Shown in pieces: positions 18,562 to 27,842 of a stretch of DNA of 38,815 nucleotides (the stretch's first letter is position 1; every line of letters starts with the position of its first letter). The translations under genes were made by a program, and so were the position numbers. The DNA is from an uncultured SAR86 cluster bacterium (GTDB taxonomy: Bacteria > Pseudomonadota > Gammaproteobacteria > Magnimaribacterales > Magnimaribacteraceae). The stretch is from contig CALJGK010000062.1 in assembly GCA_938075195.1 (NCBI GenBank), positions 1 to 38,815 on the forward strand, given 5' to 3'. Below the pieces are notes generated by a model that saw only the letters and a program-made list of their open reading frames with translations, had not been told where the DNA came from and searched no databases.

Positions 18562-20097
18562 TTAAGGCCAATATTTATCTTTGAGCAATCTCTTATATAA
18601 TTTTCCGGTTGGGTGTCTAGGCAATTCCTCTTCAAAATCTATGCTTCTAGGACTTTTAATTGATGACATATTTTCTTTACAGTATGCAATCAGCTCAGCT
18701 TCTAGCGCAGGACCCGCTTCACTTAAATTAGCCGGTTGGACAACAGCCTTCACTTCCTCTCCCATTTCTTCATTGGGTACACCAAAAACTGCTACGTCTG
18801 CAACTTTAGGATGCATCACTAATAGATCTTCAGTTTCTTTAGGATAAATATTTACTCCTCCGGATATAATCATGAATGATTTTCTGTCTGTAAGGTAAAG
18901 GAAACCATCATCATCTAAGTAACCAACATCACCAAGCGAACTATATCCTTGCTCGGTCATAGCGCTTTTAGTCTTCTCTTCATCATTATGGTATTCAAAT
19001 GTTGTTGCGGTTTCACCTCCAAAATAGACTCCCCCTACTTCACCCATTGGCAGCTCAACACCCTCATCATCCAGAATATGCAGAGAACCAAATAAAGGTC
19101 TTCCCACGCTCCCTTTATGCTCCAACCATTCTTGAGAATTAATCATCGTAATGCCGTTATACTCCGTACCTGCATAATATTCATGAAGTATGGGACCCCA
19201 CCAATCTATCATCTGTTCTTTTACAGCAACCGGGCAAGGCGCTGCGGCATGTATAGCAACTTGATGACTAGATAAATCATATTGCGTTCTGATTGAAGGA
19301 TCCTCTTTTAAAAATCTTACAAACATAGTAGGTACCCATTGAGAATGAGTAACTTTATATTTTTCTATAGAAGATAAAGCTGTTTCTTCATCAAATTTTT
19401 CAAGAATAATTGACGTAGCGCCAGATGCTAAGAAACCCGTATTAAAATTTAGCGGTGCGGCGTGATAAAGAGGTGCAGGAGATAAATACACGCTATCCTC
19501 GCCTGCTCCGTATAACAAAAGCACTCTTCCAAGGCCTGGATCCTCATCTTCTATTTCATAAGGTAATGGTGTTAAAGGAAGCTCTCTTTTCACTCCTTTG
19601 GGTTTACCAGTAGTTCCTGACGAATAAAGCATGGATCCACCCTGACACTCGTCTTCAATAGCATCTGTGGGCATGTCCTGGATGGCCTCTTCATAAGACT
19701 CATAACCGGATGCAGTGCCATCAAGCATTAATTTGTCGACGCCATCAAGAGATGCATTAAGATCGTTGGCGGTCTGTTCTAAAAACTTTGAAGTAATAAG
19801 TACTTTAGCTTCACAGTCTTTGACTATGTACTCAACCTCTGAAGGTTGCAGTCTCCAGCTTATGGTTGTGTATCTTAATCCACTTCTCCAAGCCGCAAAA
19901 ACAATAGGGAAAAATAAATGATGGTTCTCCATCATAATTGCTATCGCATCGCCTGGTTTTAAACCTAAAGATCGAAATAAATGCGCACCTTGATTAGACA
20001 GCTCATTTAACTCTCCATGCGTAATCACTTTACCGCTGCCAGCCATAATTATTGCTGGTTTTTCAGGAAACTTTTTTCCATTCACTCCTGGATGCAT
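18562..20097 (-). CDS. AMP-binding acyl-CoA synthetase
   Basis: SSGTTGKPKGVKRELP, EYYAGTEYNG, LGDVGYLDDDGFLYLTDRKSFMIISGGVNIYPKE, PRHPTGKLYKRLL. Confidence 0.93.
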   Translation of the reverse strand: MHPGVNGKKFPEKPAIIMAGSGKVITHGELNELSNQGAHLFRSLGLKPGDAIAIMMENHHLFFPIVFAAWRSGLRYTTISWRLQPSEVEYIVKDCEAKVLITSKFLEQTANDLNASLDGVDKLMLDGTASGYESYEEAIQDMPTDAIEDECQGGSMLYSSGTTGKPKGVKRELPLTPLPYEIEDEDPGLGRVLLLYGAGEDSVYLSPAPLYHAAPLNFNTGFLASGATSIILEKFDEETALSSIEKYKVTHSQWVPTMFVRFLKEDPSIRTQYDLSSHQVAIHAAAPCPVAVKEQMIDWWGPILHEYYAGTEYNGITMINSQEWLEHKGSVGRPLFGSLHILDDEGVELPMGEVGGVYFGGETATTFEYHNDEEKTKSAMTEQGYSSLGDVGYLDDDGFLYLTDRKSFMIISGGVNIYPKETEDLLVMHPKVADVAVFGVPNEEMGEEVKAVVQPANLSEAGPALEAELIAYCKENMSSIKSPRSIDFEEELPRHPTGKLYKRLLKDKYWP

Positions 20098-20182
20098 AAC
20101 TTCTCCATTGTTATAAACTTAAAAACTTTGTGAATATTGCCATACAATATAAAAATCTGTAAGAGTAAAATAATTAAATAGT

Positions 20183-21922
20183 ATGACTTCAAAATCTCTA
20201 GCATTAATAACTGGTTTCGGTGGAATAAATTCAGCCGGTAGGAGTTCTTCTTATCTGTCTTATAAAAATATGGTTTTTGATTCACTATCAAGTAAAGAGC
20301 AACTTGAAGTCCTTCAAGACTTAGCTGTTTTGCAAGGTAAAATAGAGCCGATCGGCAGGTCATGGGAGACTAGTTCTGGGGACACAATTGATTTAAAAAA
20401 ATACTTAATTGATAACAGTTCTAATATCAGATCTGACTCTATGGTTAGAAAATTAGATAGAGATCTTTATGACAAGGATGGTGTCATCCTTGACCAGATT
20501 GGGGCCAGTGCTGCCGGGCAATTACCTAAGGGCTTTGATCCTTCAAGTCTATATCCAGCTAGACAGCATCCAAAAGCACTACAAATGACTGTCTTTGGTA
20601 TGGGTGATGCACTTGGACAGCTTGGAATTGATTGGAAAAATATACAAGAGAAAATATCTCCAGATGAAGTGGCTGTTTTTAGTGGAGCAGCTATAGGTCA
20701 ATTAGATGGTTTTGGGTTTGGCGGCTTAATGCAGTCAAGATTAAAAGGCTCTAGAGCCAGTTCAAAAAATTTAGCTCTCGGTTTGGTTGAAATGTCAGCT
20801 GATTTTATTAATGCCTACATTTTGGGAAGTGTGGGAAGAACTGGACATGTAGTGGGGGCTTGTGCAACTTTTTTATACAACCTGCAAATGGGAAAAGAAG
20901 CAATAGAATCAGGCTCCGCAAGGTTCGTGGTTGTAGGTGGCGCTGAAGCCCCCATCACTCCTGAGATCGTTGATGGATTTTATGCGATGAGTGCGTTGTC
21001 TGACGACAAAAGAATGATGGAAATGCAAGCTCAACAAAATGAGAATCTGACTAATGGCCCTCATCAGGAAAGAGCTTGCAGACCCTTTGGTCAAAATGTT
21101 GGTATGGTTCTTGGTGAATCAGCCCAATTTGTAATCCTTATGGACGACGCCTTAGCTATAGAATTAGGTGCAGAAGTGTATGGATGCGTATCAGCCGTAT
21201 CTTCACATTCGGATGGTTTCAAAAGCTCTATTAGTGGACCTGGCGTCGGCAACTACATCACTATGGCTAAGTGTGTAGCTGAAGCAGAAAAAATTATAGG
21301 TTCCAAAAAACTTAGAACGAAAACTTTTGTGCACGCTCACGGAACTGGCACTCCTGCAAACAGAACTACAGAATCCCATATCCTGAATGAAGTAGCCAAG
21401 ACTTATGGTATCAAGTCATTACCAGTTACAGGGATTAAGTCCTACTTAGGTCATAGCATGGCACCGGCTTCAGGAGATCAATTGACGACTACATTGGGCA
21501 CCTGGGATAAAGGAATAATACCAGGAATACACTCAACTCACTCTGTGGCGGACGATGTTTATCAAGATAATTTAGACATTTTGTTGGATGACCAAATCCA
21601 AGAGAAAGACTTTTTTAGTGCTGCATTTTTAAACGCTAAAGGGTTTGGTGGAAATAATGCCTCTGCATTAATTTTATCTCCAGAAGAATCAATGAGTTTA
21701 TTGAACAAAAAGTATTCAGCTACCAAGATGAAGAATTATATTTCTGCAAATAAAGATGTCATTGCAAAAAGCATTAAACACAACAAGCAATGTCTCCGCG
21801 GAAATTATAATATTATCTATAAATTCAATGACAATGTTCTACAAGGGGAAGAAGATGTCATTATAGAAAAAGATAAGTTAAGTCTTAAAGGCTTTAAAAG
21901 ATCTATAAATTTAAAAAAATAA
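20183..21922 (+). CDS. fabY: Beta-ketoacyl-ACP synthase, FabY-like
   Basis: 579 aa; GFGGINSAGRSS N-terminus, SAGQLPKGFDPSSLYPARQHPKALQM, GFGGLMQSRLKG, active-site GACATFLYNLQ, HAHGTGTPANRTTE, KSYLGHS; closely resembles recalled FabY of Pseudomonas aeruginosa. Confidence 0.82.
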   Translation: MTSKSLALITGFGGINSAGRSSSYLSYKNMVFDSLSSKEQLEVLQDLAVLQGKIEPIGRSWETSSGDTIDLKKYLIDNSSNIRSDSMVRKLDRDLYDKDGVILDQIGASAAGQLPKGFDPSSLYPARQHPKALQMTVFGMGDALGQLGIDWKNIQEKISPDEVAVFSGAAIGQLDGFGFGGLMQSRLKGSRASSKNLALGLVEMSADFINAYILGSVGRTGHVVGACATFLYNLQMGKEAIESGSARFVVVGGAEAPITPEIVDGFYAMSALSDDKRMMEMQAQQNENLTNGPHQERACRPFGQNVGMVLGESAQFVILMDDALAIELGAEVYGCVSAVSSHSDGFKSSISGPGVGNYITMAKCVAEAEKIIGSKKLRTKTFVHAHGTGTPANRTTESHILNEVAKTYGIKSLPVTGIKSYLGHSMAPASGDQLTTTLGTWDKGIIPGIHSTHSVADDVYQDNLDILLDDQIQEKDFFSAAFLNAKGFGGNNASALILSPEESMSLLNKKYSATKMKNYISANKDVIAKSIKHNKQCLRGNYNIIYKFNDNVLQGEEDVIIEKDKLSLKGFKRSINLKK

Positions 21923-21935
21923 AAGTGGAAAGAAA

Positions 21936-23138
21936 ATGGAAAGAAATTGGAAAGAAGTAAGATCGGAAGTAAAACGATTTGTTGAAGAAGAAGTCTACCC
22001 AGCTGAGACTATATTGCAAAATGGTGGAGAAGAATCTAAGGATAAACTCTCTGAGCTCATGCAAAAAGCAAAAGATAATTCTCTTTGGGCTTTGGGTCAT
22101 CCTAAAGATATTGGTGGAGAAGGTATGCCTTTCATGGAATATGTATATATCAATGAAGTTGTCGGTAGATCATCCAGTGCAATGGTTGCGTTGGGCACTC
22201 ACTCTCTTCAAGACTCAATCATGTTGAGAGAATTTGCTCCAAAGAAATGGAGAGATGAGTACCTTGAACCCTTAGTGCAAGGTGAAATTTTTCCTAGCTT
22301 CGCTATGACAGAACCTGAAATTTCTAGTTCTGACCCAACACAATTACAAACTACAGCAGTGCTTGATGGTGACGAGTGGGTAATTAATGGAACGAAATGG
22401 TTTACAACTGGAGCAGCTAGAGCAGCTTATACAACTGTTATGTGTCGAACTGAGTTAGATGTTCCGAGTCACGGAGCGTTTAGCATGATAATTGTTCCGA
22501 CAGATAATCCTGGTTATAAAATTATAAGAGAAACACCCGTTTTGGGAATCAATGGAGGTCACTATGAAGTCAACTATGACAATGTCAGGGTTCCAAAAGA
22601 AAATCTCTTAGGACCTAGAGGACAAGGTTTCTTGATAGCACAAAGAAGATTAGGTCCGGGAAGAATATTTCACTGCATGAGATGGCTGGGACAGGCTCAA
22701 AGAGCCTTCGATCTAATGTGCGATAGACTTCATTCTAGAGAAACTTTTGGAACTCCCCTGGCAGAAAAACAATTACTACAAAAATTTGTTTTTGATAGTG
22801 CTTGCGAAATACAAGCTAGCAGACACCTTACTTTAGATGCCGCTAAGAGAATTGATCAAGGGGATGATGCGAGAATTGAAATAGGCATGATCAAGGTAGT
22901 AGGAGCTGAAATGGTCCATAACGTAATTGATCGAGCCATTCAGGTTCATGGAGCCAAAGGTCTGACTGATGATACTCCGCTTAGTCTGATGTATAGGCAT
23001 GCTAGAGAAGCAAGAATCTATGATGGTCCAGACGAGGTTCATGTTCAGTCAGTTGCAAAAAGGATACTAAAAAATTACCAAAACAACGGTGCAGGCTGGG
23101 ACTTTGGTGAAAGAGATGCAACTTTAGAATCTGAATAA
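21936..23138 (+). CDS. Acyl-CoA dehydrogenase, ACAD10/11-like
   Basis: FAMTEPEISSSDPTQLQTTA, WVINGTKWFTTGAA, C-terminal YRHAREARIYDGPDEVHVQSVAKRIL. Confidence 0.9.
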   Translation: MERNWKEVRSEVKRFVEEEVYPAETILQNGGEESKDKLSELMQKAKDNSLWALGHPKDIGGEGMPFMEYVYINEVVGRSSSAMVALGTHSLQDSIMLREFAPKKWRDEYLEPLVQGEIFPSFAMTEPEISSSDPTQLQTTAVLDGDEWVINGTKWFTTGAARAAYTTVMCRTELDVPSHGAFSMIIVPTDNPGYKIIRETPVLGINGGHYEVNYDNVRVPKENLLGPRGQGFLIAQRRLGPGRIFHCMRWLGQAQRAFDLMCDRLHSRETFGTPLAEKQLLQKFVFDSACEIQASRHLTLDAAKRIDQGDDARIEIGMIKVVGAEMVHNVIDRAIQVHGAKGLTDDTPLSLMYRHAREARIYDGPDEVHVQSVAKRILKNYQNNGAGWDFGERDATLESE

Positions 23139-24122
23139 ATGACAGAAGAACTTTCAAAGGCTCTTCAAAATAAGCTTCTAGAAGTAAATATTGAAGGAAA
23201 AATATTAAATCTAGTACCTCTAACTGGAGGCGCTTCGAAAGAGATATGGAGATTTGAAGTTCAAACTAATCATGAGACAAATGAATACATTCTAAGAAAA
23301 GGTTCTGGAATTGAAGGTCCTTTAGCTATTAAGACTTCTGATGAAGCATTATTGCAGCAAGAGGTTAGAAAAATAAAAGCACCTGTTCCTGAAATTGTAG
23401 CGGTATCTTCTTTAAAAGAAGCATTAGGTGATAGCTATATTATGAAATTTGTTGAAGGAGAATCGATTCCAAGAAAAGTTTTAAGAGATGCTGAATTCAA
23501 AGATGCCCTGCCCTTATTAGCTTTTCAGTGCGGCGAAGCAATAGCAAAAATTCATGAAGTAGATGTTAGAAAGCTTGATTATTTACAAGAGAAAACTCCA
23601 ATTGATCAACTCAATGATCTTTATGCTACTTATGAATCTTTCAACCAACCCTCTCCAGTCTTCGAATACACTTATCTATGGCTAAAAGATCAAGATTTTG
23701 GCGATACGCAATCAAGTCTAGTTCATGGTGACTTCAGACTGGGTAATATCATAGTCTCTAATGAAGGATTAGAATCAATCATAGATTGGGAACTGGCCCA
23801 TATAGGCAATCCATTTCAAGACTTAGGTTGGATTTGCGGCAATTCTTGGAGATTTGGTCAAAATGAAAAAGTGGTAGGAGGTTTTGGAGAGTTAGAAGAC
23901 TTATTGAGGGGTTATAACTCAATCAGTCAGTTTCAAGTAGACGAAGATTTGGTAAGAACATGGCAAGTTTTTGGCACTTTTAGATGGGGTGTCATTTGTC
24001 TCATACAAGCCTCTGCGCATTTAAATGGTTCAGTTAATTCAGTTGAAAAAGCCGCAATCGGCAGAAGAGTTTCTGAAACCGAACTTGATATAGTAGATCT
24101 TCTATTCCTTGGAGGTAAATAA
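23139..24122 (+). CDS. APH-family phosphotransferase (ACAD10/11 kinase-domain-like, LvaA-like)
   Basis: Brenner motif LVHGDFRLGNIIV and IIDWELAHIGNPFQDLGWI; starts immediately after the ACAD stop codon. Confidence 0.88.
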   Translation: MTEELSKALQNKLLEVNIEGKILNLVPLTGGASKEIWRFEVQTNHETNEYILRKGSGIEGPLAIKTSDEALLQQEVRKIKAPVPEIVAVSSLKEALGDSYIMKFVEGESIPRKVLRDAEFKDALPLLAFQCGEAIAKIHEVDVRKLDYLQEKTPIDQLNDLYATYESFNQPSPVFEYTYLWLKDQDFGDTQSSLVHGDFRLGNIIVSNEGLESIIDWELAHIGNPFQDLGWICGNSWRFGQNEKVVGGFGELEDLLRGYNSISQFQVDEDLVRTWQVFGTFRWGVICLIQASAHLNGSVNSVEKAAIGRRVSETELDIVDLLFLGGK

Positions 24123-24484
24123 TGATTTTTGATAAACCTACTAGTGTTGATTTACTTGCAGCAATAAGCCACTTTCTAGATACAAAAATTAAATCTGAAG
24201 TACCACCTCATTTAGCTTTCAAATTAAGAATTGTAAAAAATGTTTTGAATATAGTGATCCGAGAAATAGAAAAAGGAGAAGAGCTTTCTAATGAAGTTAT
24301 CAGTCTATTACAAAGCTTAATGGAGTCAGATACGCCAAGTATTGAAACATTGGCTTTGCTGATAAAAGATAAAAAAATTGATCTAGAAGATCAGAATTTA
24401 AAAGACCTACTTGTTACTTTATCTAAGAATAAAATTGCAGTTGATAATCCAAATTATTCAACTTTCAAGAAGCTAATCAAGTGA
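24122..24484 (+). CDS. Small DUF6285-like protein (possible LvaB-like kinase partner)
   Basis: 120 aa; DLLAAISHFLDTKIKSEVPPHLAFKLRIVKNVLNIVIREIEKGEEL; 1-nt overlap with the kinase gene. Confidence 0.7.
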   Translation: MIFDKPTSVDLLAAISHFLDTKIKSEVPPHLAFKLRIVKNVLNIVIREIEKGEELSNEVISLLQSLMESDTPSIETLALLIKDKKIDLEDQNLKDLLVTLSKNKIAVDNPNYSTFKKLIK

Positions 24485-25378
24485 TTTTAATGGCTTCTTA
24501 TCTCTAAAAATCATCAAAAGGGGCATAAATAGAGCCCACGTTTTATGATAATGCTTAGGGAATATCCTTTGAGAGAGATCAAGGAGCTTGGCATCTAGTC
24601 CTATAAAAATTCTAGTCTTATTCTTCTTAACTCCATTCAGTATAATTTCTGCTGCTTTGCTTGGATGCATTCCACCTTCCCTAAATAAGTCTCCCATTTC
24701 TTTTTGAGATTTTGGAGCATTTCTTGTGAAGATTGAGTTACTGACCTGAGTTTCATCTTGATTAAAATTTTCTTCATCAAATCGTGCATCAGCCGCAATA
24801 TTAGTTCCGATATGGCCAGGGTGAACACAATGAATTTGTAGATTAGGATTTGTTTCCTTCATCTCCATAGCTAAACTTTCAGTAAAGCCTCTAACAGCAA
24901 ACTTAGTTGCGTGATAGACAGTCTGACCAGGGACAGCAACCATTCCGAATATAGAAGAAGTATTTACAATAGCAGCCTCAGGACTGTCCACCATATGAGG
25001 TATAAAGGCTCTAGTACTATTGATGACACCATCAAAGTTAATTCCCATGACCCAATCCCAATTATTCTCGTCCATATCTTTGAAGTGAGTTCCTGTAGTG
25101 ACTCCAGCATTATTGAACACCATATCTACCTTACCGTGCTGTTCTATAACTTTCCCCGGAAGAGCCTCAATGGCTTCCTTATCCGAAACATCCAATAAAT
25201 GTGATGAAACGGAAACATTGTATTTCCTGAGCATCTCAACTGTTTCATTTAATGTCTCTTCATTAACATCGCAAACAGAAACGTCAGCACCATCTTTGGC
25301 TAATAAAACAGCAAGATATCTTCCCATCCCAGAACCTGCTCCTGTAATTACCGCAACCTTGTCTTTAAAGCTCTTCAT
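24473..25378 (-). CDS. Short-chain dehydrogenase/reductase
   Basis: FKDKVAVITGAGSGMGRYLA, NNAG, NTSSIFGMVAVPGQTVYHATKFAV. Confidence 0.9.
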   Translation of the reverse strand: MKSFKDKVAVITGAGSGMGRYLAVLLAKDGADVSVCDVNEETLNETVEMLRKYNVSVSSHLLDVSDKEAIEALPGKVIEQHGKVDMVFNNAGVTTGTHFKDMDENNWDWVMGINFDGVINSTRAFIPHMVDSPEAAIVNTSSIFGMVAVPGQTVYHATKFAVRGFTESLAMEMKETNPNLQIHCVHPGHIGTNIAADARFDEENFNQDETQVSNSIFTRNAPKSQKEMGDLFREGGMHPSKAAEIILNGVKKNKTRIFIGLDAKLLDLSQRIFPKHYHKTWALFMPLLMIFRDKKPLKSLD

Positions 25379-25406
25379 TTTTTGTCCTCATTTCTTAAAG
25401 TTATAT

Positions 25407-26366
25407 CTAATTGTCATTTTCGTTTCGTTTTTCTAAATTAAATGAAATATTATAAGCATCTTCAGGAGACTCCCTAACCCACTTATCAAGAGCCTTAGCA
25501 TCTTCGCCTACAAGAATTCTCCATTTGTTTTCTTTCACACCATCTAAAATAACTGTTGCAGCTTCGCCAGCTGTCATTGGCGCCTCTTCTTTGAATGAGT
25601 TTGCACGTTCTTTTATAATTTCTCTAATCTGATCGAGGGATTGATTATGAACAGGCGCGCCTAGCTTAATCATATTTTCTTTTACCTTTTGCATTTCTTC
25701 ATCAGTACGTTCAGCAGAAGCTCCGGAGGCATTCATAGTAATGATCTTCCCTGTATTTATAGCTATAGAAGTTCCTATATGACCAGGCATAACCACAGAA
25801 ACACCCACATGAGGAGCATTGATTCTAAAATCATCCAATAAAGCTTCACTGAAACCTTTAACTGCAAATTTTGCTGCAGAATAAGCTGTATGCGGTGTTC
25901 CTCCTAGACTTGCCCAAAAACCATTTACGCTACTCGTATTGATTAGATGCCCTTCAGAGCTTGCAACTATCAAAGGCATGAAAGCTCTTGAACAGTAGTA
26001 CACTCCATACCAGCAAACTGCAAAACACCTCTCCCATTCTTCTCTAGAAGAGTCGACGAAACTACCTCCTCCGCCAATACCTGCATTATTAAAAAGTAAA
26101 TTGATTGTTTCTGTCTTGTGCTCTGATAGAACCTGGTCTCTAAAACGGTTTACTTGCTCTTCGTTGGATACATCGCAAACATGCTTTGTGATGGTTATAT
26201 TTGGAGATTCTTTAGATACAATTTCATATGTTTCTAGCATGTTATCTTCAATGACATCACACATAGCTACATGACAACCTTCTTTTGCAAGTTGTCTGAC
26301 AAGCTCTCTGCCCATGCCAGTTCCACCACCTGTCACGACCGCTATTTTATTGTTGAAGTTTTCCAT
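25407..26366 (-). CDS. Short-chain dehydrogenase/reductase
   Basis: FNNKIAVVTGGGTGMGRELVRQLA, NNAGIGGG, NTSSVNGFWASLGGTPHTAYSAAKFAV. Confidence 0.9.
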   Translation of the reverse strand: MENFNNKIAVVTGGGTGMGRELVRQLAKEGCHVAMCDVIEDNMLETYEIVSKESPNITITKHVCDVSNEEQVNRFRDQVLSEHKTETINLLFNNAGIGGGGSFVDSSREEWERCFAVCWYGVYYCSRAFMPLIVASSEGHLINTSSVNGFWASLGGTPHTAYSAAKFAVKGFSEALLDDFRINAPHVGVSVVMPGHIGTSIAINTGKIITMNASGASAERTDEEMQKVKENMIKLGAPVHNQSLDQIREIIKERANSFKEEAPMTAGEAATVILDGVKENKWRILVGEDAKALDKWVRESPEDAYNISFNLEKRNENDN

Positions 26367-26397
26367 CCTGAAAGACCTTTTGTAATTTAAATTTTAG

Positions 26398-26748
26398 TTA
26401 TTCGCTTTCGTTCGTATCTTGAGATTTAGGAAATTCACTGAACGGAAATGGCTTCTCTCCAGAATGGTAAGTTAAGTAATCTAGGATTTGGACCATATAG
26501 TCCCTGAATCCTATAGAAACTTTTGAAATATTTTCACTTCTATTGTCAGTAATTAAAACAAAAAGAAACTGAGTAAATACTATTAACCAAAGTACTGTCA
26601 TAGAAAGGTAGTAAACAAAAGAGAATGCCAGCATCCAAAAAAGCCTAATCCATTTTCCTTGTTTTAAAAAATTATCCTTCCACTCATCGCTATCAATGAA
26701 TTCTTCGGAACCAACATCGATTATCTTTTCTTCTTCAATTTCTGACAT
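26398..26748 (-). CDS. DUF4389-like membrane protein
   Basis: WIRLFWMLAFSFVYYLSMTVLWLIVFTQFLFVLITDNRSENI...YMVQILDYLTYHSGEKPFPFSEFP pattern. Confidence 0.75.
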   Translation of the reverse strand: MSEIEEEKIIDVGSEEFIDSDEWKDNFLKQGKWIRLFWMLAFSFVYYLSMTVLWLIVFTQFLFVLITDNRSENISKVSIGFRDYMVQILDYLTYHSGEKPFPFSEFPKSQDTNESE

Positions 26749-26755
26749 TATTTTT

Positions 26756-27763
26756 TTATTTTATAAATTCCACATCTTTAATCATATCCTGACCCAATAC
26801 ATTTTGAATTGACCCATCTAGATTAATACCTTTATAGATGATTTTGTAAAGAGAATCCACTATCGGCATTTCAACACCATGCTTATCAGAGATATGTTTT
26901 ACAACTTTTAAGGTCTTTAAGCCCTCAATTGTTTGTCCTATTTTTTGCTTGGCTTCTTCTACAGAAAGACCTTCGCCGATATATTTACCAAATTGATGAT
27001 TTCTACTCAGGGGAGAAGCACAAGTTGTAATAAGGTCACCTACTCCGGCCAGACCAAGAAATGTTTGTGGGTTTGCACCTAAATCTGTTGCTAAACGACT
27101 CATCTCACCCAAACCTCTAGTCATTATCATACCGATGGTATTTTCTCCTGAGTTCAAGCCATCTGCTATACCGCAGGCAATAGCATAAATATTTTTTAAG
27201 GCCCCTCCCATCTCAACCCCATAAGGGTCATCATTCTCGTAGATTCTAAAAAAATCTGTCGATAAATTTTGAATTACCTCATCTCTTAAAATTTTGTGTT
27301 TACTGGCAATCACCGTTCCGGATAAGTGATGATTGGCAATTTCTTCTGCTAAATTAGGACCACTTAAAATACCGATAAGATTTTTAGAATAGTACTCTTC
27401 TAAAATTTTGCTCATCAAACTAAAGTCGTCTTTTTCAACTCCTTTGGTTGCAGTTACCAAAAATGTGTTTTCATTTATACATGAAGAAGCCAAAAGAGAG
27501 ACGTCTCGAAAAGCATCACTAGGGACACAGAAAATAATTAAATCAGATTCTTTAATATCCTCTATGTGCGAAGTGGCAGTGATATTTTTTCCAAGACCTA
27601 AATTAGGTAAATACCTCTTATTTACCCTTGTGCTGTTGATTGCTTCGGCTAAGTTATTATCCCGCATCCATAAATTAACTTGATTTCCATTCAATGAAGC
27701 AAGATAGGCTAAAACTGTTCCCCAGCTTCCTCCCCCCAGCACCGATATGTTTTTTCTATTCAT
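26756..27763 (-). CDS. gpsA: NAD(P)-dependent glycerol-3-phosphate dehydrogenase
   Basis: SVLGGGSWGTVLA, GPNLAEEIA, EMGGALKNIYAIACGIADGLNSGENT, GLGEMSRLA, GLAGVGDLITTC. Confidence 0.96.
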   Translation of the reverse strand: MNRKNISVLGGGSWGTVLAYLASLNGNQVNLWMRDNNLAEAINSTRVNKRYLPNLGLGKNITATSHIEDIKESDLIIFCVPSDAFRDVSLLASSCINENTFLVTATKGVEKDDFSLMSKILEEYYSKNLIGILSGPNLAEEIANHHLSGTVIASKHKILRDEVIQNLSTDFFRIYENDDPYGVEMGGALKNIYAIACGIADGLNSGENTIGMIMTRGLGEMSRLATDLGANPQTFLGLAGVGDLITTCASPLSRNHQFGKYIGEGLSVEEAKQKIGQTIEGLKTLKVVKHISDKHGVEMPIVDSLYKIIYKGINLDGSIQNVLGQDMIKDVEFIK

Positions 27764-27842
27764 TTAAAGTTATGAAGTTACAATTCACAAAGAATTCTAA
27801 CATTTTGAGTTTGTTTTATACTAAAACCTTAGAGTCTAGATA

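Noticed and set aside
20082-20363. 93-aa minus-strand ORF over the fabY start and intergenic region
   Set aside because: Overlaps the fabY start and the acyl-CoA synthetase start; no motif, probably chance.
23139-24122. Aminoglycoside resistance gene interpretation of the APH-family kinase
   Set aside because: Operon context with an ACAD and DUF6285-like gene supports a metabolic ACAD10/11-type kinase rather than antibiotic resistance.
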